From Pseudomonadota bacterium (GTDB taxonomy: Bacteria > Pseudomonadota > Gammaproteobacteria > Burkholderiales > SG8-39), in contig JAFEDL010000002.1 in NCBI GenBank assembly GCA_018241645.1, positions 1-41,986 on the forward strand: DNA of 41,986 bases, given 5' to 3'. Positions 1-7,178 of this stretch are shown piece after piece; the first letter of the stretch is position 1, and every line of letters starts with the position of its first letter. The notes beneath the pieces were generated by a model. The model made no database searches. It saw only the letters and a list, made by a program, of their open reading frames with translations, and had not been told where the DNA came from. The position numbers and the translations under genes were made by a program.

Positions 1-425
1 CAGGGCGCATCGCGGTACTGCCCATGGAACGAACGCTGCAGGCCCACCTTGAGCGCTATCACGAAATGGACATCGGCCTCGATCCGTTCCCGTTCAACGG
101 AACCACGACTACCCTGGAAGCCTTGTGGATGGGGGTGCCGGTAGTCGCCCTCGCGGGTGACCGGCACTCCGCGCGCGTGGGCGCAAGCATCCTGTCCAAT
201 GCGAAGCTCGGCGAACTGCTCGCGAACACGACGGAGGAGTACGTCACCCTGGCCGCTGGACTGGCCGGCGACCCCGGAAAGCTCGCTGCCATGCGCAGCG
301 CAATGCGCGGGCGGGTCGCCGCGTCGCCGATGCGCGATCCGGCCGGCCTGGTCGGCGCCCTCGAAGAAGCCTACCGTGGCATGTGGGCCCAGTGGTGCGC
401 CGATCCCCACGGCGTGCACGTATAA
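1..425 (+). CDS. C-terminal part of a GT41 (SPINDLY/OGT-like) glycosyltransferase
   Basis: The frame is open from base 3 to a TAA at 423-425, so only the last ~140 residues of a gene that begins outside the window are present. The visible part matches the end of the catalytic domain of O-GlcNAc-transferase-like proteins: a D-x-x-L-D-P-F-P-F-N-G-T-T-T-T stretch, then E-A-L-W-M-G-V-P-V-V and a G-D-R-H-S-A-R-V-G-A-S segment, the donor-sugar-binding part of the family. The ATG at 24 is internal to this domain and is not the real start. The likely role is transfer of a sugar from a nucleotide donor to Ser/Thr of a protein. Pilin genes follow at once and a second GT41 gene lies at 3364-5409, so pilin is a plausible but unproven acceptor. 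Confidence 0.85.
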   Translation, partial: GRIAVLPMERTLQAHLERYHEMDIGLDPFPFNGTTTTLEALWMGVPVVALAGDRHSARVGASILSNAKLGELLANTTEEYVTLAAGLAGDPGKLAAMRSAMRGRVAASPMRDPAGLVGALEEAYRGMWAQWCADPHGVHV

Positions 426-466
426 TCTTTGCGGACACGGTCGAAGGCTAGCGAAGGGGAATGCAC

Positions 467-754
467 ATGCTGAAATGGTTCGATGCCGCGGCGGCCGAAG
501 CACAGGCTGACGAAGCGGTGGCCGAGATCGGGCGCATCGTCCCCAAGGATGAGCTGGCTGCGCCCGGCGTCGGGCGCAAGAAGCAGGTCTCCAAGCTCGA
601 TCAAACCATTGACCGGCATCGCCGCCAGGCGGCGGCGGCAGGCTACAACATCTACAAGAAAGCCAAGTTTGCCAACCGCGTCAAATGGAAGCTGCGCGAC
701 GCCGGATACCCCGACGATTTCATCGATTCGGTGGTGCGGCTTCTGATCATCTGA
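467..754 (+). CDS. Small conserved-looking hypothetical protein (95 aa)
   Basis: I do not recognise a family. The ATG at 467 is chosen over the ATG at 461 because the Shine-Dalgarno-like AAGGGGA (454-460) lies 6 nt before 467 but directly abuts 461. The protein starts with a hydrophobic, acidic, Ala-rich helix. A basic central stretch follows (K-K-Q-V-S-K-L-D, then D-R-H-R-R-Q), then K-K-A-K-F-A-N-R-V-K-W-K-L, ending in a hydrophobic tail. It has no signal peptide, no membrane segment and no cysteine, so a small cytoplasmic, perhaps nucleic-acid-binding or adaptor protein is possible. It sits 41 nt after the glycosyltransferase fragment in the same direction. A TATAAT hexamer overlaps the stop codon of that gene at 421-426, without a clear -35. 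Confidence 0.6.
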   Translation: MLKWFDAAAAEAQADEAVAEIGRIVPKDELAAPGVGRKKQVSKLDQTIDRHRRQAAAAGYNIYKKAKFANRVKWKLRDAGYPDDFIDSVVRLLII

Positions 755-786
755 AGGCGCCGCGGCAAGGAGTCCGGCCCGGCAAC

Positions 787-876
787 CTGTCTTGCGCCTG
801 ACAGACCAATTGCGCGGCCAAACGACGATATTTATCACCTGACAGCGCGAATTCTGCCCAAATGGGCCGGATTGTC
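787..876 (+). promoter_or_regulatory. Cluster of TGTC/GACAG half-sites upstream of pilin 1
   Basis: Seen: CTGTC at 787-791, GACAG at 800-804, GACAG at 841-845 and TGTC at 873-876, all 25-115 bp upstream of the sigma-54-type promoter at 900. Known: PilR, the enhancer-binding protein for pilA in Pseudomonas, binds repeated TGTC-type boxes upstream of a sigma-54 promoter. Inference: these could be PilR-like sites. Such short words are weak evidence alone; the support is the similar arrangement before pilin 2. Confidence 0.4.
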
Positions 877-899
877 CCTGTTTTCCCCTTGCAAGGCCC

Positions 900-915
900 G
901 GGCACGAAGGGTGCT
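900..915 (+). promoter_or_regulatory. Sigma-54 (RpoN) promoter of pilin 1
   Basis: GGGCACGAAGGGTGCT matches TGGCACG-N4-TTGCW at all but two positions. The invariant GG (901-902) and GC (913-914) are 12 bp apart, as required. Transcription would start near 926, giving a leader of about 70 nt. Type IV pilin genes are often RpoN/PilSR controlled, and the second pilin gene has an equivalent site. Confidence 0.75.
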
Positions 916-997
916 TTATACCCATCGCACGATCCCGTATGGAGGCTTAAACATCCTGCAGGCCTCGACAACCGCTCCACTGAGTAAGGAAATCCAA

Positions 998-1432
998 ATG
1001 AAACGCGTACAACAAGGCTTTACGTTGATCGAACTGATGATCGTGGTCGCAATCATCGGCATCCTGGCGGCGGTCGCTCTGCCCGCATACCAGGACTACA
1101 TGGTCCGCACCCGCGTGGCCGAAGGCCTGGCGATGGCCGGCGCGGCGAAGCTTGCCGTGTCGGAAAATGCCGCCTCTGGCGCCGCGTCGCTGACCTCGGG
1201 CCTGGTTGCGCCCAGCTCGACGGCCAACGTCGCCTCGCTCGTCACCGACGGCTCGACCGGCAACATCACCATCACGTACACGTCAGCTGCAGGTGGCAAC
1301 ACGCTGATCATGGAACCGATGTCCGGCGGCACGGCGCTGACCGCGGGAACGGTCCCGACCGGTGGCTCGATCAACTGGGCCTGCACCAGCGGAACGACGC
1401 TCTCCAAGTATCGTCCGTCGGCCTGCCGTTAA
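998..1432 (+). CDS. pilA: Type IV major pilin, copy 1
   Basis: The 144-residue prepilin has a 7-residue leader ending in Gly, cleavage before Phe8, Glu at mature position 5 (Glu12) and the hydrophobic helix typical of type IVa pilins. Two cysteines (129 and 143) would close the C-terminal D-region disulfide loop. The middle is rich in Ser, Thr, Ala and Gly. The start at 998 is set by the leader sequence and a TAAGGA Shine-Dalgarno; the frame upstream of it is not pilin-like. A PilD-type peptidase, absent here, would process it. It has its own sigma-54-type promoter and terminator, so it is a single-gene unit. It differs from the copy at 1700 at four residues only: 73 (Ser/Ala), 86 (Ser/Thr), 89 (Asn/Gln) and 136 (Ser/Ala). 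Confidence 0.95.
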   Translation: MKRVQQGFTLIELMIVVAIIGILAAVALPAYQDYMVRTRVAEGLAMAGAAKLAVSENAASGAASLTSGLVAPSSTANVASLVTDGSTGNITITYTSAAGGNTLIMEPMSGGTALTAGTVPTGGSINWACTSGTTLSKYRPSACR

Positions 1433-1460
1433 TGCACTGACCGCCCTTCGCGGGCTGGAA

Positions 1461-1489
1461 AGCGGGCACCTCGGTGCCCGCTTTTTTTT
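1461..1489 (+). terminator. Intrinsic terminator of pilin 1
   Basis: AGCGGGCACC (1461-1470) pairs with GGTGCCCGCT (1473-1482), and a run of eight T follows (1482-1489). It lies 28 bp after the pilin 1 stop codon. The same layout recurs after pilin 2. Confidence 0.93.
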
Positions 1490-1527
1490 GCCTGCAGATG
1501 CCCGGTGGACGAAATTCGGCGATCGGA

Positions 1528-1542
1528 TGACAAATTTTGTCA
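1528..1542 (+). promoter_or_regulatory. Palindromic TGACA/TGTCA site upstream of pilin 2
   Basis: TGACAAATTTTGTCA is an inverted repeat with a single central base, 63 bp upstream of the second sigma-54-type promoter. Its GACA/TGTC cores match the half-sites seen before pilin 1. That fits an enhancer site for a PilR-like activator, though the activator is not encoded in this window. Confidence 0.5.
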
Positions 1543-1604
1543 GCCGGGTCGCCCGGGCGTTTTCAAATATCTGAATTTTTTCCGGTTTTCCGATCCCCAA
1601 AAGC

Positions 1605-1620
1605 AGGCACGGAAGCTGCT
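1605..1620 (+). promoter_or_regulatory. Sigma-54 (RpoN) promoter of pilin 2
   Basis: AGGCACGGAAGCTGCT matches TGGCACG-N4-TTGCW with two mismatches. The GG at 1606-1607 and GC at 1618-1619 have the required 12-bp offset. The predicted start near 1631 leaves a leader of about 70 nt, the same as for pilin 1. The two spacers differ in sequence, so the site has been maintained independently in each copy. Confidence 0.75.
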
Positions 1621-1699
1621 GTTTTGGCAGTGCAGTACCGTAATCACGGGTCCAAAGCGTCCTGTGGAACCTGACAACCTTTTTGGATAGGAGAAGTGA

Positions 1700-2134
1700 A
1701 TGAAACGCGTACAACAGGGCTTTACGCTGATCGAACTGATGATCGTGGTTGCGATCATCGGCATCCTCGCGGCCGTAGCGCTGCCCGCGTACCAGGACTA
1801 CATGGTGCGCACCCGCGTGGCCGAAGGCCTGGCGATGGCCGGTGCTGCAAAACTTGCCGTATCGGAGAACGCCGCTTCCGGCGCCGCGTCGCTGACCTCC
1901 GGCCTGGTCGCGCCGGCCTCGACGGCGAACGTCGCATCGCTGGTGACGGACGGGACCACCGGCCAGATCACCATTACCTACACGTCGGCTGCGGGCGGCA
2001 ACACGCTGATCATGGAACCGATGTCCGGCGGCACGGCGCTGACCGCGGGAACGGTCCCGACCGGTGGCTCGATCAACTGGGCCTGCACCAGCGGAACGAC
2101 CCTGGCCAAGTATCGCCCGTCGGCCTGCCGTTAA
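1700..2134 (+). CDS. pilA: Type IV major pilin, copy 2
   Basis: This is a 144-residue prepilin identical to copy 1 at 140 positions, with the same leader, Glu12, hydrophobic N-terminal helix and Cys129/Cys143 pair. A GGAGA Shine-Dalgarno lies just before the ATG at 1700. The 5' half carries many synonymous differences from copy 1. From 1997 to 2100, however, the DNA is identical to 1295-1398 over 104 bp, which suggests recent gene conversion of the 3' part. It has its own promoter and terminator. The substitutions (Ser to Ala at 73 and 136, Ser to Thr at 86, Asn to Gln at 89) alter possible O-linked modification sites and one amide side chain, so the copies could differ in glycosylation. That is inference. 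Confidence 0.95.
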   Translation: MKRVQQGFTLIELMIVVAIIGILAAVALPAYQDYMVRTRVAEGLAMAGAAKLAVSENAASGAASLTSGLVAPASTANVASLVTDGTTGQITITYTSAAGGNTLIMEPMSGGTALTAGTVPTGGSINWACTSGTTLAKYRPSACR

Positions 2135-2163
2135 TGCAGTAAGCGCCCTTTTGCGGGCCGGAA

Positions 2164-2192
2164 AGCGGACACTTCGGTGTCCGCTTTTTTTT
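2164..2192 (+). terminator. Intrinsic terminator of pilin 2
   Basis: AGCGGACAC (2164-2172), a TTCG tetraloop, and GTGTCCGCT (2177-2185), followed by eight T (2185-2192). It resembles the pilin 1 terminator, but the stem bases have changed in a compensated way. Confidence 0.93.
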
Positions 2193-2310
2193 GTGTCGCC
2201 CCGCTGCTCCGGATATAGCGCGCACCCGCACAAGGCGGCAGCCGCCCGCGACTCTGCTAAATTGTGGCCTCTGGTGAAAACGCCACGCCACCCTTTTGGA
2301 GCGCATTGAG

Positions 2311-3321
2311 ATGATCCTGGTTACCGGAGGGTTGGGCTACATCGGTTCGCACACCTGTGTCGCCCTGCAACGCGCCGGTCACGCGCTTACCATTGTCGAC
2401 AACCTTGCCAACAGCAAGATCGGGGTGCTGGAACGCATCCGCGCGCTGGGCGGCGGCAGTGTCGAGTTCCATCGTGCCGACCTGCGCGACGGCCCGGCCC
2501 TTGCCGCAGCGTTCGAACGCCATCCGGTCGAGGCGGTGATCCACTTCGCCGGATACAAGGCGGTCGGCGAATCCGTCGCCAAGCCGCTCGAATACTACGA
2601 CAACAACATCGGCGGAACATTCGTCCTCCTGGACACCATGGCGCGCTTTTCGGTCCACCGCATCGTGTTCAGCTCATCGGCCACCGTGTATGGCGACCCG
2701 CAGCGCCTGCCGCTCACGGAAGACCACCCGCTGGGCGCTGTCAATCCCTACGGCCGCACGAAGCAGTTCATCGAATCGATACTCACGGACGTCGCCGCCG
2801 GAACTCCGGGATTCCGCCACGCGACCCTGCGCTACTTCAATCCGATGGGCGCGCATCCGTCCGGCCGCCTCGGCGAAGACCCGCGCGGGATCCCGAACAA
2901 CCTGTTCCCTTACATCACCCAGGTGGCAATCGGCCGGCTGCAGAAGCTGCGCGTGTTCGGCAACGATTACGACACGGTGGACGGTACCGGAGTGCGGGAC
3001 TTCATCCACGTCATGGACCTGGCCGAAGGACACGTGGCCGCGCTGCGCTATCTGCTTGAAAAGGATCGCTCGATCACCGCGAACCTCGGCACCGGCCGGG
3101 GCAATTCCGTCCTTGAGGTGGTCGGCGCCTTCGAGCGGGTGACCGGCATCCGGATTCCGCATGAGTTCGCGCCGCGCCGGCCGGGGGACGTGGCGAGCTG
3201 CTATGCGGACGTTTCGCGCGCGTTTGCCGAGCTGGGCTGGAAAACGAAGCTCGGCATCGAAGACATGTGCCGCGACGGATGGGCCTGGCAGAGCGCCAAC
3301 CCCCAGGGCTATCCGGACTGA
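2311..3321 (+). CDS. galE: UDP-glucose 4-epimerase
   Basis: This 336-residue short-chain-dehydrogenase-type epimerase interconverts UDP-glucose and UDP-galactose (some members also the N-acetyl forms) using bound NAD. Seen: the NAD-binding G-G-L-G-Y-I-G at residues 6-12, the F-S-S-S-A-T-V-Y segment at 120-127 carrying the catalytic Ser, and Y-G-R-T-K at 147-151 with the catalytic Tyr and Lys. Length is normal for the family. The ATG at 2311 follows GGAG (2298-2301) at good spacing; a TTG at 2296 in the same frame adds non-family residues. A TGCTAAATT at 2255-2263 looks like an extended -10. Its position between pilin genes and a GT41 glycosyltransferase suggests it may supply a nucleotide sugar for surface or pilin glycosylation, but galE also serves general envelope synthesis. 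Confidence 0.95.
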   Translation: MILVTGGLGYIGSHTCVALQRAGHALTIVDNLANSKIGVLERIRALGGGSVEFHRADLRDGPALAAAFERHPVEAVIHFAGYKAVGESVAKPLEYYDNNIGGTFVLLDTMARFSVHRIVFSSSATVYGDPQRLPLTEDHPLGAVNPYGRTKQFIESILTDVAAGTPGFRHATLRYFNPMGAHPSGRLGEDPRGIPNNLFPYITQVAIGRLQKLRVFGNDYDTVDGTGVRDFIHVMDLAEGHVAALRYLLEKDRSITANLGTGRGNSVLEVVGAFERVTGIRIPHEFAPRRPGDVASCYADVSRAFAELGWKTKLGIEDMCRDGWAWQSANPQGYPD

Positions 3322-3363
3322 CATTCTCGGCCGGCGCGTTGCCAGTCCTCCGGGACCGCCCGA

Positions 3364-5409
3364 TCAGGTCGGCGTATCCGCCCCTGATTCCGCCTGCACG
3401 TGCAGATGCGCGGGAGCCAGGTTCGCCAAATACCGCTCGTGCATCGCCACGTAGGCGGCTTCGATATCGCGCGTAAAGCGCTGCACGTCGAACAAGGGAG
3501 CCGTCAATCGGTTGCTGGCCAGCCTGTGCCGGAAATCCGCCAGCCGGCCCGGGTTCACCGCCAGGTCGATCGCAAGGCGTTCGTAGTCTCCCGCCGTTTG
3601 GGTCACCAGTTCCGGCAACAGGATCGCGCTCAACAGGCTCGCCGCAACGCGTCCGGAAAAGGTATCGCCCAGGCAGGTCAGCACGGGCAGGCCGGCCCAC
3701 AGCGCATCGCTGGCAGTGGTATGTGCGTTGCAGGGCAGCGTGTCCAGGAACAAATCGGCCAACCGATGCCGGGCGAGGTGCTCGGGCAGGGGCAATCGCC
3801 TGGCGAATACAAGCCGGTCCGGGCCGACTCCCCTGGCCTTTGCCTCCTTGCGCAAATTCTCCACCGCCCTTGCGTTGTCCTCGAGGAGCCATAGCACGCT
3901 GCCTTCGACCCGCCGCAGGATGCGCATCCAGCAATCGAACATCGCCGGGACGATCTTGAAGTTGTTGTTGAAGCAGCAGTACACGAACCCGGCCTGCGGC
4001 AGGCCCATTTCCTGCCGCGAAACCGCCTTGTCCGAAATCGGCCGCCGGGTATCGTTCGCCTGGTAGCAATTCGGCAGGTAGACGATCTTTTCGGAATAGT
4101 GCTGCCGGTGCTGCTCCGGGACCAGCGTCGCATCCGCAATCAGGTAGTCGATGTACCCGGCCCCCATCGTGCCCGGATAGCCGAGATAGTTGACCTGCAC
4201 GGGCGCAGCCCGCAACGCGAAGATTCCGGTCCGGCTGTCCTGGCAGAATCCCTTCAGGTCGAGGGCGATGTCGAGCCCGCGGTCCCGCGCCTGCATCGCC
4301 ACTTCCATGTCGGACATGGTTCGCGCATCAACGAACTGCTCGAATGCAGCGCAGACCCGCCGCCGCATTGCATCCTGCCTGTCGGGCCCGAAGGAGAATG
4401 CGGTGAGTTCGAACCTTGACTTGTCGTGCCGCTCGAACAGCTCGGCCATCAGGTGCGACGTGGCATGGTCGTGAAAGTCGGCCGAAAAATACCCGACCCG
4501 GATCCGGTCGCGCCTGGGACGCCGCGGGATCACGGGCAATGCGTCGCTGGCGGGGTGCCTCGCCTCGACCCAGATTTCCGCCGCCTTCCGCTGCAGCGAT
4601 GCGGAAACCGGCATGGCCAGGAGCGGGAACGGCGGCGAAGCGCGTTCGTGGCGCACTATCCTGTCGACCAGCACGGAAAAATCGCCTTCGATGCCGTTCC
4701 AGTCGCAGACGGTCATCTTCGTGTGCACCCACAATCCGTACAGGTCTTCGTGGTCCGGCTTGAGGCGCAGCGCCCGTCCGAAGCTTTCCAGCGCAGCCTC
4801 GGGGCGGTTCAACTCGCGGAGCGTTTCTCCGCGGTTGTAGTAGGCTTCCGCATACCCCGGATTGAGCGTTATCGCGCGATCGTAGCTCTCCAGGGCCGCA
4901 TCGTGCCGCTTCAGTGCGGACAGCGCATTGCCGCGATTGATGTGGAAATGGGACACCTGCGGCTTGAGCGCTATCGCCCGCGAGTAGCACTCCAGCGCAG
5001 CTTCGTGGCGCTGGAGGTCTGCGAGCGCATCACCCCGGTTGACGTAAGCCTCGGCGAAATCCGGATCGAGCGCGATCGCGCGGTCGTAGGCCTGGAGCGC
5101 GGAATCGTGGCGCGCGAGCGCATGCAACGCGATGCCGAGATCGTTGTATGCGGCCGCCCGGCCCGGATCCACCTCTACCGCCCGCGACAAGAGCTCCGCC
5201 GCTTCCAGCGCCCGTCCCGTCTGGGCCGCGATATTGCCGACCAATTGCAGGGCCTCGGAGCTGTCGGGGCGAATTTCCAGCATTGCCCGGCCCCGCCGCT
5301 CCGCCTCTGCCCAATCGCCCAGCCGATACGACTCGGCCGCGCGCTCCATCCCGGAGGCGAAGCGCGTCCGGTCCCGGAAGTGCCGCAGAAGGTGAAGGAG
5401 AATGCTCAT
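3364..5409 (-). CDS. TPR-domain O-GlcNAc-transferase-like protein (GT41)
   Basis: The 681-residue protein has about six TPR units (residues 20-220) and then a GT41 catalytic domain (about 300-660). Visible family signatures are G-Y-F-S-A-D-F-H-D-H-A-T-S-H (307-319) with the conserved histidines, a C-F-N-N-N-F-K-I-V-P motif with the donor-phosphate-binding Lys, and C-N-A-H-T-T-A-S-D-A-L-W-A-G near the end. Its catalytic end resembles eukaryotic OGT, whereas the fragment at 1-425 is the N-G-T-T-T-T bacterial type, so they are paralogues rather than recent duplicates. There is no signal peptide, so it acts in the cytoplasm. It is the last gene of the minus-strand block, 76 nt after the HD-GYP gene, and converges on galE. 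Its substrate is unknown; pilin or flagellin are candidates. No clear ribosome-binding site precedes the ATG at 5409. Confidence 0.9.
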   Translation of the reverse strand: MSILLHLLRHFRDRTRFASGMERAAESYRLGDWAEAERRGRAMLEIRPDSSEALQLVGNIAAQTGRALEAAELLSRAVEVDPGRAAAYNDLGIALHALARHDSALQAYDRAIALDPDFAEAYVNRGDALADLQRHEAALECYSRAIALKPQVSHFHINRGNALSALKRHDAALESYDRAITLNPGYAEAYYNRGETLRELNRPEAALESFGRALRLKPDHEDLYGLWVHTKMTVCDWNGIEGDFSVLVDRIVRHERASPPFPLLAMPVSASLQRKAAEIWVEARHPASDALPVIPRRPRRDRIRVGYFSADFHDHATSHLMAELFERHDKSRFELTAFSFGPDRQDAMRRRVCAAFEQFVDARTMSDMEVAMQARDRGLDIALDLKGFCQDSRTGIFALRAAPVQVNYLGYPGTMGAGYIDYLIADATLVPEQHRQHYSEKIVYLPNCYQANDTRRPISDKAVSRQEMGLPQAGFVYCCFNNNFKIVPAMFDCWMRILRRVEGSVLWLLEDNARAVENLRKEAKARGVGPDRLVFARRLPLPEHLARHRLADLFLDTLPCNAHTTASDALWAGLPVLTCLGDTFSGRVAASLLSAILLPELVTQTAGDYERLAIDLAVNPGRLADFRHRLASNRLTAPLFDVQRFTRDIEAAYVAMHERYLANLAPAHLHVQAESGADTPT

Positions 5410-5485
5410 GGGATGGGCTTGCCCGGTCCGCGGACCGGCACACGAGTGGCCGGTCGCCTGTGCCGGACCTCAGGAGCCCGCAGTG

Positions 5486-7159
5486 CTAGGGAACATATCC
5501 CGGTATCTTGCTCTCGTCGACCGTGTCGATCTGCTCCTTGTCGAGGAACAGCTCGGCATACCGCATGTACACCTTTCGCCGCACGAATACGTCGAACAGG
5601 TCCGGGTCGATGTGCCCGTTCATGCTGAATTTCCCGAGGATGTCGAGCGATTCGGACAGTGTCTTGCCCTTCTTGTAGGGGCGATCCTTGGCCGTCAGGG
5701 CCTCGAATATGTCGGCGATCCCCATTACGCGCGCCTGCACCGACATCTGCTCCCGCACGAGCCCTTTCGGGTATCCCTTGCCGTCCATGCGCTCGTGGTG
5801 TCCGCCCGCGTATTCCGGCACGTTCTTCAGGTGCTTCGGCCAGGGCAGAGCCTCGAGCATCTTGATCGTGGCGACAATGTGGTGATTGATGATCTGGCGC
5901 TCGTCCTGGGTGAGCGTTCCCGCCCGGATCGTGAGGTTCTTGAGCTCGTCTTCGGTGAGGAAGCTCGCCTGGTACCCGGCCACGTCGGTCCAGCGGTAGT
6001 CCGCGATGCGCTTGACCCGCTCGATGTCGTAGTCGCGCATCGCTTCGCCGCCGATGTTGCACGCGCGCAGGAAGGAGCGGTCCTCGTCGATCCGGCGCAG
6101 GCGCTCGCGATGGGCGGCCTCGAGTTCGCCCGCCTGGGCCTTGCGGCCCGATTCGGCCAGTTCCAGCTTCTTCTTCAGCAGGTCGATCTCCGCGTCCCGC
6201 CTGAGGACCTCGAACCGGGTATCGATCAGGTGGATGCGGTCGTAGATGGTCTCGAGCTTGGTCGCCTTGTCGACCACGTGCACGGGCGTGGTCACTTTGC
6301 CGCAATCGTGCAGCAGTCCCGCAATCTTCAGTTCGTAGCGGTCCTTGTCGCTCATGTTGAAATTCCTGAGCGGCCCCTGCTTCGTCTCGTTCACGGCTTC
6401 CGCGAGCATCATCGTCAGCGTGGGCACCCTCTGGCAATGGCCGCCCGTGTACGGGGACTTCTCGTCGATTGCCGTGTTCATCAGGTTGATGAACGATTCG
6501 AACAGCTCCTCGAGCTGGTTGATCAGCATCCGGTTGGTGAGCGCGATCGCGGCCTGCGAGGCCAGCGATTCCGCCAGTCGCTCGTCCGAAGCGGAAAACG
6601 CCTGGATTGCGCCCGTTTTCGGGTGCATTGCGTTGATGAGCTGGAGAACGCCGATGATTTCGTTCTCGTGGTTCTTCATCGGGACCGTCAGGAAGGACTG
6701 CGAGCGGTAGCCCGTCTTGGCATCGAATGCCCGCGTCCCGGTGAAATCGAATCCCTCCGCCGTGTACGCGTCCTGGACGTTGATCGTCTGCCCGCTGAGG
6801 GCCGCATGCGCGGCGATCATGTTGTGGTTCGGCTTGCCGTCCTTGTACAGCTGGATCGGGTAGAACGGAACGGGATTGCCGGTCGTGCCGCCCAGGTAGT
6901 TCTTGAGCGAGCTGGTGCGCATGATCTCGAACCGCAGCGTCTGCTCCTCGGTCACGCGATACAGCGTTCCGCCGTCCGCCCGCGTGATCGTCTTCGCCGC
7001 GACAAGGATGCTCTCCAGCAGCCGGTTGATGTCCCGCTCCGCCGACAGGGATGCCCCGATGGCGTTCAGCTGCTCGAGCCTCTGGACGAGGTCGTCCGCG
7101 GCGGTCGCCGCCTCGTCCGAGAACCGCAGGGCCTGGGTCTTGTCCACGGCGCCTTTCAT
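5486..7159 (-). CDS. GAF-HD-GYP protein, probable c-di-GMP phosphodiesterase
   Basis: This 557-residue cytoplasmic protein has an N-terminal GAF domain (about 30-210) and a C-terminal HD-GYP domain. Seen: His284-Asp285 in L-L-H-D-C-G-K-V, the His426-His427 pair, H-H-E-R-M-D-G-K-G-Y-P at 454-464 and Asp482 in G-I-A-D-I-F-E-A-L. The metal ligands and the GYP signature are therefore intact, so hydrolysis of c-di-GMP is expected. Unusually, about 170 residues separate the HD pair from the GYP motif, roughly 110 more than in common members. The extra segment (about 300-415) includes a charged, probably coiled-coil stretch at 320-360. It follows the GAF-ATPase gene by 19 nt, and both have GAF domains, so they may answer the same ligand and tune pilus or secretion activity. 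The coupling is inference. Confidence 0.92.
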   Translation of the reverse strand: MKGAVDKTQALRFSDEAATAADDLVQRLEQLNAIGASLSAERDINRLLESILVAAKTITRADGGTLYRVTEEQTLRFEIMRTSSLKNYLGGTTGNPVPFYPIQLYKDGKPNHNMIAAHAALSGQTINVQDAYTAEGFDFTGTRAFDAKTGYRSQSFLTVPMKNHENEIIGVLQLINAMHPKTGAIQAFSASDERLAESLASQAAIALTNRMLINQLEELFESFINLMNTAIDEKSPYTGGHCQRVPTLTMMLAEAVNETKQGPLRNFNMSDKDRYELKIAGLLHDCGKVTTPVHVVDKATKLETIYDRIHLIDTRFEVLRRDAEIDLLKKKLELAESGRKAQAGELEAAHRERLRRIDEDRSFLRACNIGGEAMRDYDIERVKRIADYRWTDVAGYQASFLTEDELKNLTIRAGTLTQDERQIINHHIVATIKMLEALPWPKHLKNVPEYAGGHHERMDGKGYPKGLVREQMSVQARVMGIADIFEALTAKDRPYKKGKTLSESLDILGKFSMNGHIDPDLFDVFVRRKVYMRYAELFLDKEQIDTVDESKIPGYVP

Positions 7160-7178
7160 CCCGGACCGGCGGCCTTCG

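Noticed and set aside
421..426. TATAAT as promoter of the small gene at 467
   Set aside because: It is a perfect hexamer, but no -35 at suitable spacing is visible and it overlaps the previous stop codon. It is mentioned but not assigned.
1283..2233. Minus-strand open frame spanning both pilins
   Set aside because: It reads through the promoter, terminator and both pilin genes, shows internal repetition caused only by the duplicated pilins, and is Arg-rich with no domain.
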